This document shows, piece after piece, positions 1 through 10,036 of a stretch of DNA of 14,839 nt. Under the pieces are notes generated by a model. It saw only the letters and a list, made by a program, of their open reading frames with translations, searched no databases and was not told the origin of the DNA. Source of the DNA: Acidobacteriota bacterium (GTDB lineage: Bacteria; Acidobacteriota; Thermoanaerobaculia; Multivoradales; SZUA-115); the NCBI GenBank assembly GCA_003231035.1, contig QIHU01000769.1:1-14839 (forward strand), read 5' to 3'. Both the position numbers and the translations under genes were made by a program. Each line of letters starts with the position of its first letter. Position 1 is the first letter of the stretch.

Positions 1-428
1 TCGAAGTCTTCTTGATCGAAAGCCGGCCGCAGGTAGGCGTCGGTGTAGAGGGTGAAGAAGGTCTCTAGGTTGTCGCCGTGGGTGCGGCCGCTAACGGTAG
101 TCATCTCGCGGTCGACCCGAGCGCTATAGACGGAGGCGATGGGGTAGAGCTTCTCGAGAATATCTTGGTAGCTATTCGCGGTGGTGGCGCCCTCGGAGAG
201 TAGGGTAGCGGTCAGCAGGGCTAACCCTTCCTTGCCGGCCGGGTCGTTTTGGGAACCGACATCGAACCAAACGGAGAAGGCGATGGTCGGGTCAGATTCG
301 ACCTGGAGGAGCACCGGTCCCGTCCCATCGTCGGTCGGGGCGTGGTCGGTGGCGCAGCCCCAAGCAGGCGCCGAAGCCGAGTAGGCGGAAAAGGCGACGC
401 GGGAGAAAAGAGTGCGATGCGGTGTGCA

Positions 429-429
<1 letters not shown>
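1..429 (-). CDS. M16-family peptidase-like protein, inactive-type partner subunit (partial, apparent frameshift)
   Basis: The 5' part of a second M16 (pitrilysin/processing-peptidase-like) gene, directly downstream of the active M16 gene; the rest lies beyond the left edge. Its ATG (429-427) shares one base with the upstream TAA (TAATG), a classic translational coupling. That frame gives an export-signal-like start (MHTASHSFLPRRLFRLL, then FGAC) but hits TGA at 294-292. The M16-like sequence continues in a neighbouring frame from about base 360 to base 1 (AFSVWFDVGSQND, KEGLALLTATLLSEGA). Removing one C from the CCCC run at 358-361 would join the frames and give a lipoprotein-like LGFGACLGCATD junction. 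Where the active homologue has HxxEH, this protein has KEGLALLTATLLSEG, so it is expected to lack zinc-dependent catalysis, as in non-catalytic partner subunits. Without the shift, the only clear start in the long frame is GTG at 314, which loses the signal. The family call is firm; whether the break is real is unknown. Confidence 0.72.
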
Positions 430-1781
<1,352 letters not shown>

Positions 1782-1947
1782 TCAGCGGATCTCCTCAGGT
1801 TCCCTTAGCGAGGGGGGGGGCTTGTTGGTGACGATAATGCCCAATCCTACTGCATTTGTACGAGGCTTTGGTGGGGTGAGCTAAGCAACAGAAAACAAAA
1901 TGGCTTAGAACGATTCGTCAAGACCCCTGTGCTACCATCCGCCAGCC
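1782..1947. promoter_or_regulatory. Divergent intergenic region between the M16 operon and mgtE
   Basis: These 166 bases separate two divergent transcription units and are AT-richer than the flanks. For the minus-strand M16 genes a weak sigma70-like pair can be drawn: CGTACA (complement of 1857-1862) and CATTAT (complement of 1834-1839), 17 bases apart. The same stretch reads GATAAT (1833-1838) on the plus strand, so its direction is ambiguous. A run of nine G (1812-1820; C9 on the M16 sense strand) would lie in the M16 5' leader. No terminator-like hairpin and no small ORF with coding character were seen. Confidence 0.4.
1933..1938 (+). promoter_or_regulatory. Putative -10 element of mgtE (near-leaderless)
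   Basis: TACCAT in the context TGTGCTACCATCC, with an extended TG two bases before GC, lies nine bases before the mgtE ATG. Transcription would start about 2-4 bases upstream of the start codon, and there is no Shine-Dalgarno sequence in between. No good -35 hexamer is visible at 16-18 bases. A closely similar GCTACAAT precedes mutL. Confidence 0.35.
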
Positions 1948-3333
1948 ATGGATACGACCATCACTCGCCGCACCGAGCGCTTGGCGGACGCTCTGAGGCG
2001 GCTAGCTCGAGGGGACTCGAAAGGTCGGATTGCCAACCTGCTGGCCCGCTTGCGGCCCGGCGATGTCGCCTTCCTCTTCCGCTCGTTCACCCCGGCGGAG
2101 AGTCGCTACATCTTCTCGATTCTGAGCGCGGACTTCCCGCAACAGGCCGGCGAAGTGCTGAGCGATCTCGATGCCGCGCAGCGCATGATGTTGCTCGAGG
2201 ACATGCAGCCGGAGGAGATCGGCGGCATCCTCCAGCAGGCTTCGGTGGATGACGCGGTTTCGATTGTCGAATCCCTGCCCGAGGAGCAGCGCGAGCCGGT
2301 GTTGGCCTTGGTCGATCTGCGCCGGGATCTCGACGAGGTTCAAACTCAGCTCGCCTACGAGGACGACACCGCCGGGCGGATCATGGATCCGGAATTCTTC
2401 GCCCTGCCAGAGGCCACCACGGTGCGCCAGGCGACCGAGACGATCCGTCGTCAAGATGACCTCGGAATGATTCTCTACCTCTACGTGGTCGACGAAGAGG
2501 GACAGCTGGTCGGGGTCACCTCGTTGCGACAGCTGTTGCTGGCCAGCCCCGAGCGACTGCTGGGCGAATTGGCGCAGCGCGATCTGATCCAGGTCCACAC
2601 CTCGACCGACCAGGAAGAGGTGGCGGAGCTGGCCGCGCGCTACGACCTGCTGGCCATCCCGGTCACCGATGAGGACCGCCAGCTGGTGGGAATCGTCACC
2701 GTGGATGACATCGTCGATGTGGTGACCGACGAGGCGACCGAAGATTTCTACAAGATGGTCGGTACCTCGGACAATGAATTGCTCTACGAGTCCCGCTCGG
2801 CGCGGGTCGCGGGCATTCGGCTTCCCTGGCTGTTGGTCAACCTCGTTGGCTTGCTGGCCACCGGCTATCTGCTGGAGCGGTTCCAGTCGCGGTTCGACAA
2901 AGCACTCTACCTCCTCTTCTTCGTTCCCGTGATCATGGGAATGGGGGGCAACAGCGGTGCTCAGACCTCGACGATCACGGTGCGCGGCCTGGCCACCGGG
3001 CGTATCGCCGCGGCACAGGGCCGAGTGTGGCGGTATCTCTTCCAGCAAACTAAAGTTGGCCTGCTTATTGGTGTGGCGCTGGGAGTGGTGGTTTTTCTGA
3101 TTGCCTTTTTCAAAGAGGGCAACCCCACCTACGCGGCGGTGGTTGCCGTGGCACTGCTCTTCGCGGTGACCCTCGCCGCCCTGGCGGGCGCCTCGATTCC
3201 GATTCTGTTCCAACGTCTAGGTATCGATCCGGCCATTGCGGCGGGACCCTTGGTCACCACGAGCAGCGATATTCTGGGAATTCTGGTCTACTTCGCCCTC
3301 GCTGGCTTGATGTTCCAATATTTGGTCCCCTGA
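1948..3333 (+). CDS. mgtE: Magnesium transporter MgtE (Mg2+ channel with CBS sensor)
   Basis: Inner-membrane Mg2+-gated Mg2+ channel of the MgtE/SLC41 family, 461 residues and full length. Domains in order: helical MgtE_N (about residues 20-130, with DDAVSIVESLPEEQ), a CBS pair (about 140-262, starting at TAGRIMDPEF and ending with TVDDIVDVVTDEATEDFYKM), a connecting helix, then five predicted membrane segments (about 290-308, 319-335, 369-387, 394-420, 435-458). The pore signature GMGGNSGAQTSTITVRGLATG is at about residues 331-351. D441 in TTSSDILGILVYF matches the conserved pore aspartate of the family. In characterised MgtE the cytosolic domains bind Mg2+ and close the pore when cellular Mg2+ is high. 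The start is ATG 1948, with no Shine-Dalgarno. recO follows after six bases, so the two are probably co-transcribed; the functional link is not obvious. Confidence 0.96.
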   Translation: MDTTITRRTERLADALRRLARGDSKGRIANLLARLRPGDVAFLFRSFTPAESRYIFSILSADFPQQAGEVLSDLDAAQRMMLLEDMQPEEIGGILQQASVDDAVSIVESLPEEQREPVLALVDLRRDLDEVQTQLAYEDDTAGRIMDPEFFALPEATTVRQATETIRRQDDLGMILYLYVVDEEGQLVGVTSLRQLLLASPERLLGELAQRDLIQVHTSTDQEEVAELAARYDLLAIPVTDEDRQLVGIVTVDDIVDVVTDEATEDFYKMVGTSDNELLYESRSARVAGIRLPWLLVNLVGLLATGYLLERFQSRFDKALYLLFFVPVIMGMGGNSGAQTSTITVRGLATGRIAAAQGRVWRYLFQQTKVGLLIGVALGVVVFLIAFFKEGNPTYAAVVAVALLFAVTLAALAGASIPILFQRLGIDPAIAAGPLVTTSSDILGILVYFALAGLMFQYLVP

Positions 3334-3339
3334 GGGCCG

Positions 3340-4128
3340 ATGGGGCGAACGCTCACCTGCGAAGCCTTGCTGCTCGACACCGTCGACCTGCACGACGGCG
3401 ACCGCATCATCACCTTTCTGACCTGCGAACACGGGAAGAAGCGAGGTGTCGCGCGGGGAGCGAAGCGCAAGTACAGCCGATTCTCAGGGCAACTTCAGCC
3501 TCTGGCCAAGGTCACCGTCGGCTGGTATGAGAAAGAGGGGCGAGATCTGGTGCGGATCTCGAGTGTGGATTTACTCCGCCCGGCGGGCCGTTTGCAGGAG
3601 GAGCTGGAAGGGATCCTGCTGACCGGCTACCTGGCCGACCACATGATCGAGTTCGCGCAGGAGAACGAAGAGAGCGAGCACCTCTACCGCTTGTTGGACT
3701 CCACCCTCGAAGCGCTGCTCGCCGGGGTGGAAGCCAACCTGGCGGCTCGCTACTTCGAAGCCTGGGTGCTGAGACTGTCGGGAATCTTCCCGCCGCCTTG
3801 GGAATGTCCGCTCTGCGGCCAAGAATTTGGCGCCGATCGCGCCGCGGTGTTGCCGCCCAACGGGGATGCCCTACTCTGTGCTCAATGCGCTGGCGAGGGT
3901 GGAACCCTGCCTCGACGAAGCCTCCGCTTGACGCCGCCAGCCCTAGACTTCCTCCGTCAGATTGGCCGCCGGCGGCTGGTCGATCTAGCGCGTCAATCCC
4001 CGCAGTCGGCGGAAACGCTGGCCCAGGTGGAGCAACTCTGCGGTGAACTGAGGCGACCCTTTCTTGGTCGCGAACTCAAGAGCTACACCATGATGCGGCA
4101 GACCTTGGATCGACTCGGTCATCGCTAG
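3340..4128 (+). CDS. recO: DNA repair protein RecO
   Basis: RecO, the recombination mediator that with RecR loads RecA onto SSB-coated single-stranded DNA and anneals complementary strands in the RecFOR pathway. Its 262 residues are typical. The N-terminal OB fold covers about residues 1-80 (TCEALLLDTVDLHDGDRIITFLT, with the basic KKRGVARGAKRKYSRFSG). A helical domain follows, interrupted by a four-cysteine zinc knuckle: C156/C159 in ECPLCGQEF and C180/C183 in CAQCAGEGG. The C-terminal LGRELKSYTMMRQ matches the usual RecO tail. ATG 3340 lies six bases after the mgtE stop; the GAGGG overlapping that stop is only three bases from the ATG, which points to coupled translation. It precedes glyQ-glyS, as in the known recO-glyQ-glyS gene order. 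Confidence 0.95.
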   Translation: MGRTLTCEALLLDTVDLHDGDRIITFLTCEHGKKRGVARGAKRKYSRFSGQLQPLAKVTVGWYEKEGRDLVRISSVDLLRPAGRLQEELEGILLTGYLADHMIEFAQENEESEHLYRLLDSTLEALLAGVEANLAARYFEAWVLRLSGIFPPPWECPLCGQEFGADRAAVLPPNGDALLCAQCAGEGGTLPRRSLRLTPPALDFLRQIGRRRLVDLARQSPQSAETLAQVEQLCGELRRPFLGRELKSYTMMRQTLDRLGHR

Positions 4129-4219
4129 TCCCTCGATTCCTCCTGAAAAGGTGGGCAAGGTTCGTCCTTCGGTATAACCTTCGGGGTTCCGACAGCTGAG
4201 CACCGACTAGGAGACAAGC
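4129..4219 (+). promoter_or_regulatory. recO-glyQ gap: glyQ promoter-like site, small inverted repeats and strong RBS
   Basis: This 91-base gap holds CGGTATAACCT with a TATAAC -10-like hexamer at 4173-4178; no convincing -35 is visible. Arms AAGGTT (4157-4162) and AACCTT (4176-4181) are perfectly complementary, and AACC (4176-4179) can instead pair with GGTT (4185-4188) around a TTCGG loop. AGGAG at 4209-4213 sits six bases before the glyQ ATG. There is no T-run for an intrinsic terminator and no T-box sequence. Confidence 0.35.
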
Positions 4220-5132
<913 letters not shown>

Positions 5133-5140
<8 letters not shown>

Positions 5141-7265
5141 AGGGGAACTGCTCCTGGAAGTTCGCGCGGAGGAGATCCCGGCGCGGATGCTGCAACCGGC
5201 GATCGCCCAGTTGGCGACCCGGGTTTTCGAAGAATTGATGGCTCGTGACCTCGGTCCCAAGGAGGTCGAGACCGGTTTCACCCCGCGGCGTCTGCTGTTG
5301 ATCCTCAAGGGGCTGCCGGCCAAAGAGCCGGATCGCACGGAGCAGGTGGTCGGGCCACCGGTGCGGGTCGCCTTCAAAGAGGATGGATCGCCCACCCCCG
5401 CGTTGATCGGTTTTGCCCGTCGTTGTGGCTTGGAACCGGAGGAGCTGGAGCGGGTCACCACCGACAAGGGCGAGTACCTCGCCGCCACCCAGTCGATCGT
5501 CGGTGTGGAAACGTCTCAGCTCCTCGCCGAGCTGCTGCCCAAGCTCCTGCGAGAGATCAACTGGCCCAAGTCGATGGTCTGGGGAGACGGTTACGGCCCC
5601 TGGGCGCGGCCGATTCACGGGATCGTCGCGGTGTTGGCGGGCCAGGTGGTGCCCTTCGAGTTATTCGGAGTGCAATCCGGCGCCCAAACCTGTGGCCATG
5701 CTGTCTTGTCGCCGAAGCCCTTCACGGTGCGCGGCGCGGCGGAATATCGGCGCAAGTTAGCGAAGCTGGGCATCGTGGTCCAGCCCGACGAGCGGCGGCG
5801 GATTCTCGCCCAGGCGATGTCCGAGGCGGCGGCCGAACTGGGCGGCCAGCCAGTGGAGGACCCCCAACTGCTCGACAAACTGGTGGCGATCTGCGAGATC
5901 CCCGGCCTGATGCACGGTTCGTTCGATGCCGACTACCTCGAATTGCCGAGCGAGGTGTTGACCGCCAGCCTGCGCGATCACCAAAGTGCCTTCTCGGTGG
6001 AGGCGGTGCGGGACGAAGAAGACGACGAATCGGGCGAGCCCCCTCTCTTGCCGGCCTTCCTGACCGTGATGGATCGCAGTGATGACCCCTCCGGCCGGGT
6101 GCGGGTGGGCAACGAGTGGGTGGTGGCCGCTCGCCTTGCCGATGCGCGGTTTTTCTTCCATGAAGATCGCAAGCGTTCGCTAGAGGAGCGCCGCGGTGAT
6201 TTGGCCCATCTCACCTTTCACGAGAAACTCGGCAGCTACCAAGACAAGGCCGAGCGGCTGGCCGAGCTGGCCGCCCTCCTCTGCCGCAGCTTGGGGTGGA
6301 GCGAGGAAGAGGCGTCGGCGGCGCAAGCGGCTCGCCTCCTCAAAGTCGATCTCACCTCTGAGATGGTCAAGGAGTTCACCGACCTGCAAGGGGTGATGGG
6401 CGGGATCTACGGCCGCGAGGACGGGTTAGGCGAGGAGATCTGGACGGCGATCTACGACCAGTACCTACCGGCCTCGGCGGAGGATTCAATCCCGCGCGGT
6501 CGTACCGGGATGGTCACGGCGCTGGCCGACCGTATCGATACCTTGGTCGGAATCTTTGGCCTGGGGCTGATTCCCACCGGCAGTCGTGATCCCTTCGGCC
6601 TGCGCCGGGCGGCGCAAGGGGTGGTGCGGATCGCTCTGGACGGCGGCATGCCCGTCGATCTCGACCTCCTGGCGGCCAAGGCGGCGCGCCTCTACGGTGA
6701 CAAGCTCACCCAGAGTGGCGAGGAGATTTTGGAGTCTCTGCGCCCCTTCCTCTTCGATCGGGTGCGCCACGTTCTGGGCCTCGCGGGCTTCGCCTACGAC
6801 GAAATCGAGGCGGCGCTGGCGGTCGGCGGCAACAATCTGCCCGATCTCAAAGCGCGGGTCGAGGCCCTGCACGCCGTGCGCGGGCACAAGGAGTTCCTAT
6901 CGCTGGTGCTCTCGGCGAAGCGGATCCTCAATATCCTCAAGGACTCTGAGGAGTACGACTTGGATGAGGCGCGTCTGGTGGAACCGGCGGAGAAGGCGCT
7001 CTTCGCCGCCTTCGCCGACCTCAAAGGCGAAGTGGAAGAGCTGGCCGCGGCCGGCGACCACGAGGGCTGCTTGCGGCGCACCGCCGGGCTGGCCTCTGTC
7101 CTCGACCACTTCTTCGCCGAAGTCTTGGTGATGGACGAAGACGACGCGCTGCGCCGCAACCGCCTCGGATTGCTCCAGGCGATCCACCGGGTGGTGGGGC
7201 GCAGTGCTCGGCTGACCGAAATGGTGGTGGACAAGGCCGAGCATCGGGCGAAGTTCGGGGACTAG
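5133..7265 (+). CDS. glyS: Glycine--tRNA ligase beta subunit
   Basis: Beta subunit of heterotetrameric glycyl-tRNA synthetase, which recognises tRNA-Gly. I start it at ATG 5133 (MAKGELLLEVRAEEIP, 710 residues). The frame is open back to 5037, but that extension is shadow sequence inside glyQ. AGGAG at about 5121-5125 and the alignment of LLLEVRAEEIP with the usual GlyS N-terminus fix the start. Landmarks: TPRRLLLILKGLP (residues 50-62), VARLADARFFFHEDRK, the EMVKEFTDLQGVMGGIYGRED block (from residue 410), GLIPTGSRDPFGLRR (about 478-492) and a C-terminal DALR-type anticodon-binding region (about 570-700, with VEALHAVRGHKEFLSLVLSAKR). The eight-base overlap with glyQ implies coupled translation. 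Length and conservation are normal; no break seen. Confidence 0.98.
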
Positions 7266-7336
7266 CCTCTAGGCTGCAAAGCGAAGAACTGTCTGAAGAA
7301 TTCTCTGTAAATCGAGTCGACTGCGAGGGAGCTGGC
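7266..7336 (+). promoter_or_regulatory. glyS-ppdK spacer with RBS, possible weak promoter
   Basis: This 71-base spacer is AT-richer than the flanks. CTGTAAATC (around 7305-7313) could act as a -10, but no -35 is evident, so ppdK may simply be read through from glyQS. GAGGGAG (7325-7331) lies five bases before the ppdK ATG. No terminator hairpin was seen. Confidence 0.3.
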
Positions 7337-10036
7337 ATGGCTGAGAAGCACATCTACGCGTTTGGTGGTGGCGAAGCTGAGGGTGGTGGTGACGACCGTG
7401 AACTCCTCGGTGGCAAAGGGGCTGGGTTGGCGGAGATGAGTCGGCTGGCCATTCCGGTGCCTCCCGGTTTCACCATCACGACCGAGGTCTGCGGCTACTA
7501 TCACGCGCACGGCGCCAGCTATCCCGACGGTCTGGAAGCGCAGTTCGCTGGGCACCTCGCCGCCCTCGGTCAACGGCTTGGGCGGGGTTTTGGTGACGTG
7601 GACAAGCCGTTGTTGGTCTCCTGCCGCTCGGGGGCGCGGGCTTCGATGCCGGGGATGATGGACACGGTCCTCAATATCGGGCTCAACGATGAGATCGTCG
7701 CGGCGCGGACCGCGGCCGGCGCCGATGCGCGCAGCTTGCGAGACTCCTACCGCCGTCTGCTGACCATGTACGGTGACGTCGTCCTCGGCGTGCCCCATGC
7801 CGCCTTTGAGTCGGCCCTGGCCAGCGCCCGCGCGCGGCACGGCGCCGCCACCGACGCCGATCTGTCGGCCGAGGCGCTCGATGATCTGATCGGCCAGTTC
7901 CTCCAACTGATCGCCGACCACGGTACTCCCTTTCCGCAAGATCCCAAGGAGCAATTGTGGGGTGCGGTGGGCGCCGTTTTCGACAGCTGGAACATCCAAC
8001 GGGCGAAGGACTACCGGCGACTCAACAACCTGCCCGACGATATGGGCACGGCGGTCAATGTGCAGGCGATGGTCTTCGGCAACAGCGGGTCCGACTGCGC
8101 CACCGGCGTCGCCTTCACCCGCGACCCGGCGACGGGCGAGCGCCGTCTCTATGGTGAGTACCTGGTCAACGCCCAGGGCGAGGATGTCGTCGCCGGCACT
8201 CGTACCCCCCAGCCGATCGTTCCTAGCGATGGTGGCGCGGGACTCCAAGAGGCTTTTCCCACGGCCTTCGCCGAGCTGAAAGGGGTTTGTTCGACGCTCG
8301 AAGATCATTTCAGTGACATGCAGGATCTCGAGTTCACCATCGAACACGGCCAACTCTTCATGTTGCAGACCCGCACCGGCAAGCGCACCGGGACGGCGGC
8401 GGTGCGCATCGCGGTCGAAATGGAGAAAGAGGGCCGCATCGACTATCGCGAAGGGTTGCGTCGGGTCGAGCCGGACCAGTTGATTCAGATGCTCGCTCCG
8501 GTCTTCGATCCCGAGCAGAAGCAGGCGGCGGTCGAGGCGGGGCGTCTGCTGGCCAAAGGGCTGGGAGCGGGGCCGGGAGCCGCGTCGGGGCGCATCGCAC
8601 TCACCGCGGAGCGCGCCACTGCAATGGCCAAGGAGGGGCCGGTCTTGCTGGTGCGCGAGGAGACCTCGCCCGACGACATCGTGGGCATGCACGTCGCCGC
8701 CGGCATTCTCACCTCGCGAGGGGGGATGACCTCGCACGCGGCGGTGGTCGCCCGTGGAATGGGGAAACCTTGCATCGTCGGGGCCGGAGAGCTCGAGTTC
8801 GACGAGGCGGCCGGCAAGGTGATGGTGGGGGAGCGTAGCTGGAGCGAAGGCGACGAGATGTCGATCGATGGCACCACCGGTGAAGTGATCGAGGGCGCCC
8901 TCGCCGCTCGTCCTTCCGAGGTGGTGCAGGTGATGATCGAAGGCGTTGGGAGCGGCTCACCCGCGGTCGGCGCCTTTCGCACGGTGCTCGAGTGGGCCGA
9001 CCGGGAACGCCGCATGGGAGTGAGGGCTAACGCCGACACGCCTCATGACGCCAAGGTCGCTCGGGCGTTTGGTTGTGAAGGCATTGGCTTGTGTCGTACC
9101 GAGCACATGTTCTTCGAAGAGGACCGCATCCCTTGGGTGCAGCGGATGATCATGGCCGCCACCGACGAGGAGCGGGCCGAATCGCTGGACCACCTGCTGC
9201 CGGTACAGCAGGGGGACTTCGAGGCCATCTTCGAGGTGCTCGACGGCCTGCCGGTGACCGTGCGGCTGCTCGATCCGCCGCTGCACGAGTTCCTGCCCCA
9301 CGAAGCCGACGCGGTGGAGCGCTTGGCCAAGCTGGCCGGAGTGACCGCCGAAGAGGTGAAGCGCAAGGCGGCGCAACTGTCCGAGCTCAACCCGATGCTC
9401 GGTCACCGTGGTTGCCGGCTGGGGATGACCGAACCGAAGATCTATGACATGCAGGTCGAAGCGATCGTCCGCGCCGCTTGCGTGCGCAAGAAGGCCGGCG
9501 GCGATCCGCGGGCCGAGATCATGATTCCCTTGGTTGGCGTCGAAGAGGAGTTGTCTCGTCTGCGGGCTCGCTCGCAAGCGGTACTCGATCGAGTGGTGGC
9601 CGAGGAAGGGGTGACGCCCGAGATCCTGATCGGCACCATGATCGAGATTCCCCGCGCCTGCCTGGTTGCCGACCGAGTGGCCCGGCACGCCGACTTCTTC
9701 TCCTTCGGAACCAACGACCTGACCCAGATGGCCTTCGGCTACTCTCGCGACGATATCGGCCGCTTCTTGCCCGACTATGTCGAAGGCGGGGTTCTGCCCT
9801 ACGACCCGTTCGAGCGGCTGGACGAAGAAGGCGTGGGCCAGTTGGTGGAGATGGCGATCCGCAAGGGGCGCGAAGAAAAGCCAGGCCTCAAAATCGGCAT
9901 TTGCGGCGAGCACGGCGGCGAACCCCACTCGATCACCTTCTTCGACAAGGTGGGGCTCGACTACGTCTCGTGCTCGCCCTACCGGGTACCGGTCGCTCGG
10001 TTGGCGGCGGCTAGGGCGTCGCTCGGCGTGGGCTAG
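7337..10036 (+). CDS. ppdK: Pyruvate, phosphate dikinase
   Basis: Cytoplasmic enzyme that reversibly converts pyruvate + ATP + Pi to PEP + AMP + PPi, serving gluconeogenesis or PPi-linked glycolysis. Its 899 residues are full length. The N-terminal ATP-grasp nucleotide-binding domain (about 1-340) has LLGGKGAGLAEMSRL, SGARASMPGMMDTVLNIGLN and LEFTIEHGQLFMLQTRTGKR. The swivelling phosphohistidine domain carries the catalytic histidine H467 in SRGGMTSHAAVVARGMGKPC. The C-terminal PEP/pyruvate TIM barrel has GIGLCRTEHMFF (R587), GTMIEIPRACLVAD, FFSFGTNDLTQMAFGYSRDD and the acid/base cysteine C856 in ICGEHGGEP. The N-terminal GGGEAEGGGDD loop looks longer and more glycine-rich than usual. No PPDK regulatory kinase/phosphorylase gene is in the window. 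It follows glyS by 71 bases, a gene order seen in other bacteria. Its TAG overlaps the stop of the convergent SNF2 gene. Confidence 0.97.
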   Translation: MAEKHIYAFGGGEAEGGGDDRELLGGKGAGLAEMSRLAIPVPPGFTITTEVCGYYHAHGASYPDGLEAQFAGHLAALGQRLGRGFGDVDKPLLVSCRSGARASMPGMMDTVLNIGLNDEIVAARTAAGADARSLRDSYRRLLTMYGDVVLGVPHAAFESALASARARHGAATDADLSAEALDDLIGQFLQLIADHGTPFPQDPKEQLWGAVGAVFDSWNIQRAKDYRRLNNLPDDMGTAVNVQAMVFGNSGSDCATGVAFTRDPATGERRLYGEYLVNAQGEDVVAGTRTPQPIVPSDGGAGLQEAFPTAFAELKGVCSTLEDHFSDMQDLEFTIEHGQLFMLQTRTGKRTGTAAVRIAVEMEKEGRIDYREGLRRVEPDQLIQMLAPVFDPEQKQAAVEAGRLLAKGLGAGPGAASGRIALTAERATAMAKEGPVLLVREETSPDDIVGMHVAAGILTSRGGMTSHAAVVARGMGKPCIVGAGELEFDEAAGKVMVGERSWSEGDEMSIDGTTGEVIEGALAARPSEVVQVMIEGVGSGSPAVGAFRTVLEWADRERRMGVRANADTPHDAKVARAFGCEGIGLCRTEHMFFEEDRIPWVQRMIMAATDEERAESLDHLLPVQQGDFEAIFEVLDGLPVTVRLLDPPLHEFLPHEADAVERLAKLAGVTAEEVKRKAAQLSELNPMLGHRGCRLGMTEPKIYDMQVEAIVRAACVRKKAGGDPRAEIMIPLVGVEEELSRLRARSQAVLDRVVAEEGVTPEILIGTMIEIPRACLVADRVARHADFFSFGTNDLTQMAFGYSRDDIGRFLPDYVEGGVLPYDPFERLDEEGVGQLVEMAIRKGREEKPGLKIGICGEHGGEPHSITFFDKVGLDYVSCSPYRVPVARLAAARASLGVG
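10033..10036. other. Shared palindromic CTAG: interlocked stop codons of ppdK and the SNF2 gene
   Basis: Bases 10034-10036 are the TAG of ppdK on the plus strand. Bases 10033-10035, read on the minus strand, are the TAG of the SNF2 ATPase gene. Because CTAG is its own reverse complement, four bases end both convergent genes and no intergenic terminator can exist. Confidence 0.9.

Noticed and set aside
1782..1947. Mg2+ riboswitch upstream of mgtE
   Set aside because: No ykoK or mgtA-type architecture is recognisable, and the nearest -10-like box leaves almost no leader.
2002..3213. 403-codon minus-strand open frame inside mgtE
   Set aside because: It mirrors MgtE codon bias, shows no domain or motif, and has no RBS or independent context.
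4129..4219. T-box riboswitch or intrinsic terminator before glyQ
   Set aside because: There is no conserved T-box sequence, the gap is too short, and no T-run follows the small stems.
7262..8737. 491-codon open frame on the minus strand inside ppdK
   Set aside because: It is antisense to conserved PPDK catalytic sequence. Its composition is shadow-like, as expected when high G/C at third positions removes stop codons on the opposite strand.
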